A DNA stretch of 64,000 bases from Lepas anatifera. Its lineage: Eukaryota > Arthropoda > Thecostraca > Lepadidae. The translations under genes were made by a program, and so were the position numbers. Of the stretch, positions 57,002-64,000 are shown one piece after another. Location of the stretch: NCBI GenBank assembly GCA_034440635.1, contig JAOTON010001592.1, forward strand, positions 418,001 to 482,000, read 5' to 3'. Position 1 is the stretch's first letter, and each line of letters begins with the position of its first letter. The notes under the pieces were generated by a model. That model searched no databases, was not told the DNA's origin, and saw only the letters and a list, made by a program, of their open reading frames with translations.

Positions 57002-57190
57002 CACAGAAGCCATGGAGCTTTACCACACACCAACTGCTGAGGTCATTTGGAGTCTCTAACTCGCATCCTGTTAGAGGGGTATATTGGGATAAGGAAGTCT
57101 TATTCAGTATTCCCGCCCGGAATTTGAACTCGGCTCAGCGGCGTGAAAGTCCAACGCACGACACCACTGTGTCACTGCATCACCCCCCCC
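57002..57190 (-). mobile_element. tRNA-derived SINE type 3
   Basis: On the - strand, GTGACACAGTGGTGTCG (A-box region, one mismatch) is followed by GAGTTCAAATTCC (B box) and about 110 bp of body. It ends with CAGCAGTTGGTGTGTGGTAA, which resembles the GGCAGTTGGTGCGTCGATAA tail of type 1 SINEs despite a different head. Confidence 0.65.
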
Positions 57191-57899
57191 CCCAGCACGG
57201 GTTTGTATAAGGCCAGCCCCACAAGTGGAGTGGGCTGTAAGACCAGAGGCTGACTAGTCACCACGGAAAATTGCAGAGGTGGGCGCTGCACCAAATTGTG
57301 GAACCAACGTCCGCACCTCCGCTATCTTGGCTAGCTGAAGCCGGTATCACTACTAAAGCTTCTGTCTCAAACGTGGGAAACCACTAGCAGCTACTTCAGT
57401 ATTATTAAGCTATACCAAAGCGCTACCCAGCAATGTTTTATTATAACGTTTTTCTTAAGTAAGTCTTAAGAAAAACTGCTGCTTATCTGCACATTGAAAA
57501 AGTTTTATTGTAAGATATAAGAACGAAAAGGCAGCAAAAGGTTCATTCGATCTCCTTTTGTTTCTCTGACAGACAAAAACACTCCCCTCAATCTCCACTC
57601 CTAATTTTGGGAGGTGGCGGTCTCTTCAACAGGCTGTCGGTAGTGGTAGAGAATTTGAAGCATTTAACATCCTCTTTTCGCTACTCCGCTACTTCTGGGA
57701 TATAAAGACCGCTACTCCGCTACTATTTGAAGAGTTTGCAAGTAGCTAAATAGCGGAGACGCGGACTAAAGAAGCGGACCGCCCAGTTGTGGAAATGTGA
57801 ATTGTATCGGTGGGGAAGCGTGCTTTAGCTTGACTGGCACCTGCGATGCGGAGCCTGCGCCTGTAGCGGCGGCAGTGCCAGTGGTGGTGAGAGTGCCAC

Positions 57900-58030
57900 C
57901 TCAGGTCGGTCAGCTGGTTGTGGCGCAGGTCCAGTACACAGAGCGCTGGCAGCCGCCGCAGAACCACCGCTGCCGCGCTCAGCAGGTTGTCGTCCAGCAG
58001 AAGGCTTTCCAGTTGGGCTAACGGAGCATG
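57900..58030 (-). CDS. LRR gene, downstream exon
   Basis: The acceptor GGTCGTCAG precedes HAPLAQLESLLLDDN in phase 0. The LRR signal stops after LRHNQLTDL, where AG|GTGGCA is a plausible but weak donor. Beyond it the frame loses all LRR character, so I end the exon there. Confidence 0.6.
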
Positions 58031-61000
58031 CTGACGACCAGAGACGAGCGTTTAGGCTATTTGGCAACCGTGATTTGGGAATTGTGTGTAAGTCCTGCGG
58101 CAATCACCCACACATGGGCTAAGCAGTGGTACCCTCGAATCTAAGATGGTCAGAAAACGTTAAAAATCAAGCAAAGAAGTAAAGAATAACAAACCTGGGG
58201 CGATTACAGCGAGTCCAACACAAGTTTTAATAAGGCGCTCCAAAAAATCACGCGTTCATGTTGTGTTCAAACTTAACACGCGCCCCGCTGGGGTCCCTTG
58301 CATGACGCGCCCCGCCGGGGGCGTTTTTCGCCCCCTCCGTATCTCGTTCCCCACGAAAGCTAAATAAAAATTACGAGGGGCGTTCGAGAGCTCTTGACAA
58401 GAAAAAGAGATTTTATACGAATAATTTTTATGCCAGGTCAATATTGAGGTCAGCATAGGTCAAATAAGGTTCCATAGGCTTACAACAGAGCAGTGTACGT
58501 TTCCTTCTCTCGACCTGCCCTCAGGGGAGCTAGAGCAAATATTTATGCATCATTGGATTCCTCTCATCGCGGCAAATTGAATTATGTATAATATGACCTG
58601 GCTAGGTCAAATAGTCAAAATTACCTGACCTCGAGCTAGGTCAGGGTCACAAAGTGACATGGTATGGTCATGTTGCATATCAATCGACTCCCCGTGACAA
58701 TATAAGCACAATTCAAGCAAAATGGGGGCTTTATCTCAATTCAGTGAGAAGTTATTGGCAAAACAATCACTCTCTGCTCCCGTGACCTGATATGACCTTT
58801 GAGAGGTCAGATGCTCAAAAACTCAATTTTATAGTCAAGATCGTGGTAAGAATAGACGGTTTGATGATTTCCAGCTTTATCAATCCAGTATTTACTGAAA
58901 ACGAGCCCATTCTATTTTTCACCATAGACTTATAATAGGGCGACCAAAAAATTGACCCCACCTTAGGTGAACAATATCAAAATTCTGAGATAGCAGATTT
59001 GTAGAACCTAATGACCTTATCATATTGTGGAAGTTTCAAACTGATTGGTTTGCTAATGTTCCCTGTGCACTGCTTCAAACTCGTAATTTTAGGTTTTGAG
59101 GTCGGGTCACTTGACCCTGAATAGCTCCTTGACCTGACATGACCTTAACTCAAAAATTTCGTCAGATGTGTAAAATTAACTAGGCATAAGGTACTGTAAG
59201 TTTCGTTGTTCTGCGTCTCTTTGCTTTTGAGATATCTGGGGAAAACAGGAGGGGAGCGAATTTCGCCCCCCAGCGGGGCGCGTGTTAACGTGCATACCAC
59301 ATGCACGTTCATTAGCTATTTCAGTTTGGGCTAGGTATATCGAGCGTTCTAATGGCTTAAAACAGCATTAAATAGATATATCCATTATAAATAAAAAGAT
59401 CCATTTCCTTTGACCATACTTGAGATAAGTGCTTACTTACAAGTTTCATTCTTGATTATCTGTTTTACTTGTTATATTTCCAGGTAGGGGTCCATTCTCT
59501 TGGCACACTTCTTAACCAGAAATACAGCTGAAAATATATTTTATGACCTGTCTCTTCGAATCTTGGACGCAAAATTGATCTAATACACTGTGACTATTAT
59601 TCCGGCACAGCCCTTAATCAGAATACTTTACCTATTCTTTATGCTAATTCTGATGAAGGGCTGTGCCATAATATATAATCCAAGTGTATTAGATCCATTT
59701 TGCATCCAGGATTTTAGGAGGCAAGCCACTAACCATCTTTTCAACTTATAATCATGCTATTCGCCACAACCCTCCGAAATCTATTAACGTTTGAAAAATA
59801 CAGTTGGTTCAAATCTACTCTTGACACCAGATTCTCATAAAAAATAATTCCCGAGTTTTCCATACTGATAGGATGTACAGCTAAAAAAATATTAGCCCGC
59901 GCCCCACCGGGGGTCCGGCGCCACCTTCGCCCCACCGGGGGCCATCGATGGCCCCCCTCTAACTCCGAAAATATGGGCGTTAGCGCAAATCTGCAAAGTG
60001 CACTAGAAAGCTCACGTAAATTCAGTAAGAAATTACTTCACATGTTTTAGTGCTTAGGTCAATGGTTTGACCTCCAGAGGTCAAATTAGGTCAAGATCGG
60101 CTATTTTCACTCAAATATGCAATGCCTAAGCAAACTGGGCATAACTCTTACGCCATTAGAGCTATTGAGGCCTGGTAATGTAAATTTGATAGGAAATTGC
60201 CAGTACTTTTTCCGGTATGTGAAACGTTAAGACCTCCCGCCAGTGGTTTGACCTCCAGAGGTCACCTCGTGACCTAATATGACCTGAGGTCACGAAAGGT
60301 CAGAAAGTAACCTTGCCATATATCAAATGAAAGCCAGTGACAAGACAAACGCGATGGTGTTTGTTTCAGCGCTCTAGCTTAATTAGGTCAAAAGTTATTG
60401 TCAAAATACTGTTTTTGACCCCTGGTGACCTTGGATAACCTTGGAGGGGTCAAATGGCAAATATGGCCCCTGGAATCCGTGAAAGTGTTCAAGAACGATT
60501 TTCTGATCAATCTGAGCATTTTCAATCGTTCTTGTGACTTTTAGATCATAAGACAGCTTTTCCCCATGCTTTTTCAATGGGAGAGGTCACCTCGTGACCT
60601 GACCTCAGGGCACGAAATCGAAAAATCCCGGATATTCACCTTGTAGACCCTGAAGGGGTCATGAAGTGTAGGAAGTTTCAAATCGATCGACTTCGAAATG
60701 TAGCTCTTACAGAGCTCTAAAGTTGAAGTGAGGTGACCTTGGTTGACCTCGTCTGGTGACCTAACCTTGAGTGACCCGGGGTAAAACATTTCAGGGATGG
60801 TGGGAAAGTGATGCAGTGAGAGGTAGAGCCCTCAACCGCGGTGCTGCGGCTTATGGTTTTTCTGTTATCCCGGAAAAACCTTAGGGGGGCCATCGATGGC
60901 CCCCGGTGGGGCGAGGGTTAAAGCTATATCTGAACTTCCCGAATTAGTCGACTTGCTGAGATGTCCGGAAAGAAACAGCTTGAACGCGCTTTGCGGTACA

Positions 61001-63253
61001 GTATGCTGTCTCCGGGCTCGGAGTCTCAGAATTTCACAGGTAATAACTCGAGAAAGGAGAAACTTTAGAACTTGCAGGTTATCCAGGACTGTATCTGGGA
61101 CGTTTTTCTAGCTGAAAAATGTCAGTTTTGATTTTTCGCTTTTACGAGCAGGTTTCAGGGTCTGGAAAAGTTGGATTTTTATGTTTTCTAAAAGCTTCAA
61201 AGCACATGCGTGAGGCAACAAATCGAAAATCGAATTCTTTATGCTGAACTTTGTGAAATCCGCTGATCAGAATGACACAGAAATTGACTGGTCCAAGAAA
61301 CCAGCAAAAAAATTCCAAAAGGCACGATAATAGGCATGTACATACATACATACCTGAACTTGTAAGCGACCCATTTCCACGTCCGAGTATAAATTGTATA
61401 TGCTGGATGTCATACCAGCTACGCTTCAAGGAATTGAACACCCGGAAGTCATGTTTTTGCCTCGATAGCCTGTCGATATAACGTCACTTTTCTAGTGATA
61501 GATTGTAAACTCTGTAACCAGATCAGCGCGCAGTTTATAGAAATACGAGAACTGCAGGTCCATATCGATAACGTCCAAACGCTTTCAAATCTGGCTGTTC
61601 AGAAACCAGAGTCTTATTCAGTGTGGCAGTCGGTTTAGCTCTCTCGAGCTCAGCTATTTGCCTAGAATCACATATTTATCTCTTTTCCTTCTCAGTTAGT
61701 GTTCTAACCTCTTCTGCAGATTGCCGTTGTGCGCGAATTGAGGGAAAGCTCATGTATGTACACATGACCAGTTCAGGCCACACAATTATCCGTTTTAGTC
61801 TCAGGATCCTTTATTCCAAATACTTCCAAGCCTCTTTGCATGGCAAAAAAGCATCCGAATTAAAGGTTTCCCTTAGAACCACTGGAGTTAAGATACTAAA
61901 CTTGCCATCGTCGTCTTCACAGCACCGGTTCAAGCCTGTGAACAGTTAGCGATAAGGCCAGCGCACTGATCTCACTGCCCAAATACGCCGCAGCGACACG
62001 CGATACTTCCCTGAAACGTGCAGGTTGACGTAATTTGTATGTCAGAGAAGTTACGTGCGGCGAATACCTAACTGTCCTCTGGGTCGGAGGTGCCATATTT
62101 TCCTGAGCCGAAGCCAGGGCCAGGGTCCCACGAAATGCACTGGCTTGGCTGCGACTCCGGGACTGGAGCTGAGATCAAGAGCCGATCACGTCTGCTTTGC
62201 ATATTGAAATATTTTAAAATATATGTCCGGGCTCTGCCATGATTTCACATGGATCTAAAAATATTTTTTTCTTTCGTAACGAATAATCAAAGAGCACATT
62301 TCCTAGGCCTGGTTTGAATGATCATAGGCTAAATTTGCATAAAGGGTTCATATCGAGCTAAACTTTTTGGAATACCTATCATGACCTGCCAAACTATTAC
62401 AGAATAAAGTGAAACACTGTTTTCCCCTCTGATAAGATATTACCACTTCAAACAGAGAAGCTTTCTACTTTGAGCCAAAAGTTTTTCGAGGGGTGAAATC
62501 CAAATGTTAGTGCTATCGTTGTAAAAGTAGGAGGCCCAGGTCATGTACCAACACATCCATCTATATTGCTAATTGGATCCAACTACAAAATGTTGAAACT
62601 TGGAATATTTTTGGATAAATATGCCCACATTTTAAAATGAACTCATTTACTCTCAACCAAGGTAGGTGTGCCAGGCTTCCACTGTTCTGGATTTCTGGGG
62701 AGAGATGACAAATGACGGCTCCCAGCAGCGTCATGATCGGCGGATTCGTGTTCAAATCCTAGATCATCCAATCCGATCATTCAGCCATCCGACCCACCGG
62801 TCAACCAGTTACATAAGACCTAGCGATCTCACCGCAAGAACATTCGAACTGGTAGCGGCCGTAATGGGTCACTGATAGTTCTGATATCGATGCAAAGTAA
62901 TGAACTACATACATGCAACAGTTCCATCGAACAGGGTTTTAGACACCGATGACCAAGAGTCAGTTTTACCTTACCAAACACATAAGCTAAGGCGTGGAGC
63001 TTTGGAACATTTACTGCCTTGAAATTATGAAAAGCCTGCATTTTTCTCAGCCTTGTTCTAACTTGTGAAACTGTACCTGATTATCCAGTAGCGAGGCCAG
63101 CTGAGGCCCGCCGATGCCACTTGTACCATTCCCAACAGGAAGCATGTCCAAGAAGGGTGTGAACCCTCCAAGCAGGTCGACGAGATGAAGACGATTACCG
63201 GAGAGCACCAGTGTTCTCAGGGAATGCAGCCCGCTCAGATCTGAGGAGCGTAG
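57900..63253 (-). CDS. Leucine-rich-repeat protein, partial gene (two exons seen)
   Basis: On the - strand, exon 63253-63077 (59 codons, phase 0 to 0) ends at a good donor (CAG|GTACAG) and joins in frame to exon 58030-57900. The translation has classic LRR spacing: LRSSDLSGLHSLRTLVLSGN in the first, and LAQLESLLLDDN then LPALCVLDLRHNQLTDL in the second. At least three repeats of about 24 residues are visible. There is no start, signal peptide, cap or membrane segment in view, so the family (Toll-like, cell-adhesion or other extracellular LRR protein) cannot be decided. The 5-kb intron holds two TTAA elements and a foldback element. More exons must lie beyond the right edge and probably below 57900. 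Confidence 0.65.
58273..59288 (-). mobile_element. TTAA-flanked non-autonomous element, subfamily B (copy B1)
   Basis: TTAA at 58273-58276 and 59285-59288 encloses 1008 bp. The ends CACGCGCCCCGCTGGGG and CCCCAGCGGGGCGCGTG are perfect 17-bp inverted repeats. It is the inverted counterpart of 25481-26500. TGACCT direct repeats with 4-bp gaps occur at 58783/58793 and 59130/59140. No transposase frame. It sits in the LRR intron. Confidence 0.85.
59561..59710. mobile_element. Foldback element
   Basis: The arms 59561-59624 and 59646-59710 are inverted copies (GGCACAGCCCTTAATCAGAA versus the reverse complement of TTCTGATGAAGGGCTGTGCC) around a loop of about 21 nt. It is unrelated in sequence to the one at 48201. 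Confidence 0.78.
59892..60921 (-). mobile_element. TTAA-flanked non-autonomous element, subfamily A (copy A2)
   Basis: It is the inverted copy of 38739-39768, also 1022 bp between flanks. The right flank is TTAA (60918-60921) and the left is TTAG, consistent with one later substitution. CCATCGATGG lies near both ends. It keeps the half-site clusters of A1 and lies in the LRR intron. Confidence 0.82.
60922..63076. other. Remaining intronic sequence of the LRR gene
   Basis: No exon is supported on either strand. GTGTTCAAATCCTAGATC near 62749 resembles a B box but has no convincing A box. Confidence 0.4.
63077..63253 (-). CDS. LRR gene, upstream exon
   Basis: The acceptor TTGATTGGCAG precedes the exon and the donor GTACAG follows. 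Starting here keeps the leading leucine of a full 24-residue LRR; a second AG 13 nt further in would cut into that repeat. It also carries a Gly-rich loop (VGNGTSGIGG). Confidence 0.62.
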
Positions 63254-63744
63254 CTGCCAATCAAGAAGCCGGGTCATGCATCTAGTGTCACTAGCGTACC
63301 ACGTGTAATGATAGCCGTATTGTTAACTTTGATATTTGCTATCACGTTTCCAAATGTCTGTCTCTCAACTGCTGTCATCGAAGTCACGTTAACAATCTTC
63401 CTGTCTCGGCAAATAGATAAAGATGACTGCTTTTGATCATTCGTTTTCTATAAACCCATTACATCAAGACACTTGGAAGACTCATAATGTGCGAGAGCTC
63501 GAAACGCTTCAAATAACAGCTGACTAGGCAGTCATTCAATAAAAAGCTTCCTCCTTCAGTTATCTTCAAGCAATCATCGGACCTCGGAGGCCCCTCGCCC
63601 CCACCTACTTTCCTAGGTGGCCTAAGAACCGTCCGCAGCCGAAAAACGCTTCCTGGCTACACTTGACAGAATTCAATGGCACATCGATTGGTGGAAAACT
63701 AGTGAAAATCGGCCAAAATCGTTTTTATTTAAAGACATTCAAAA

Positions 63745-64000
63745 TAAAAACTTATATCTTGAGACCACACCGCAATCACGCAGTCGCACCAGTTCGCCTG
63801 CATCAGGGACCGACTGGTGACGTTATAATGCGATATAAACGAGATTATATGTCAAGGTCACCACACATGAAGGTCAAGGTTAAAGGTCACAGGTTAAGGT
63901 CATACCAACATTCTCAAGGTCATTGGCACCAGTGCCTCCGGTCAAATTGTGTTATCCAGTATGACGTATATTACGCTATGATGTCATTGTTGAGATAACT
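63745..64000 (+). mobile_element. Dispersed repeat family C, copy 2 (runs off right edge)
   Basis: It parallels 17845-18130: AATCACGCAGTCGCACCAGT, ATATAAACGAGATTATATG, then AAGGTCA words at about 63854, 63871, 63883 and 63937. Two of these are preceded by TC, giving TCAAGGTCA, the extended monomer site of FTZ-F1/ERR-type receptors. Confidence 0.62.

Noticed and set aside
57746..57899. Continuation of the LRR exon (…WHSHHHWHCRRYRRR)
   Set aside because: LRR spacing ends at 57900 and the following frame is His/Arg-rich without repeat character; a donor-like GTGGCA lies at the change.

Overview
The window looks like nuclear DNA of an arthropod. It has spliced genes with GT-AG introns, long AT-rich introns, many short dispersed repeats and tRNA-derived SINEs. 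One gene encodes a type-2 chitin-binding (peritrophin-A) domain of the cuticular CPAP1 type, and another resembles the arthropod zinc-finger protein Pep. Nothing is prokaryotic: there are no operons, no ribosome-binding sites and no dense coding. I cannot place the organism more finely; long introns and heavy MITE content fit a crustacean or chelicerate at least as well as an insect. The three genes I can support cover a small part of the window and the rest is mostly repeats.

Layout. (1) 1-5.3 kb, + strand: the 3' part of a matrin/U1-type zinc-finger gene (probably Pep-like), with five well-supported coding exons, a possible sixth cut by the left edge, and a polyadenylation signal at 5301. 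(2) 5.3-36.6 kb: no convincing gene. It holds a GC-rich stretch (5.7-7.0 kb), a degenerate ~190-bp satellite (8.15-9.16 kb), a 34-bp minisatellite of 11 copies (11.5-11.9 kb), a ~30-bp minisatellite (11.95-12.18 kb), a CpG-rich island (19.33-19.69 kb) and several MITE families. (3) 36.8-54.6 kb, + strand: a large chitin-binding gene with a putative TATA promoter and noncoding first exon at 36.85-37.0 kb, a signal-peptide exon at 45.58 kb, a Pro/Gln-rich exon, a ChtBD2 domain split across two exons, and a 3.5-kb last exon with tandem 15-residue repeats and a duplicated module. Three single-base indels at or near homopolymers break its frame in this assembly. (4) 57.9-63.3 kb, - strand: two in-phase exons of a leucine-rich-repeat protein that continues outside the identified exons.

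Mobile DNA. The most striking component is a set of ~1.0-kb elements flanked by TTAA, with GC-rich terminal inverted repeats (TIRs), at 25.48-26.50, 38.74-39.77, 58.27-59.29 and 59.89-60.92 kb, plus damaged copies. They form two related subfamilies, A and B, and behave like non-autonomous piggyBac-type elements. Their interiors are packed with AGGTCA/TGACCT, the nuclear-receptor half-site, repeatedly spaced as direct repeats with 4-bp gaps. One copy is inserted cleanly at TTAA inside another MITE. Other families are a GGATCC-ended MITE (family G), a TIR repeat rich in AAGGTCA (family C), two foldback elements, at least three tRNA-derived SINE types and two further dispersed families (H and R).

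No pathway links the three genes directly. A cuticle-type gene lying among transposons that carry hormone-receptor-like half-sites is a testable regulatory idea, not a demonstrated one.
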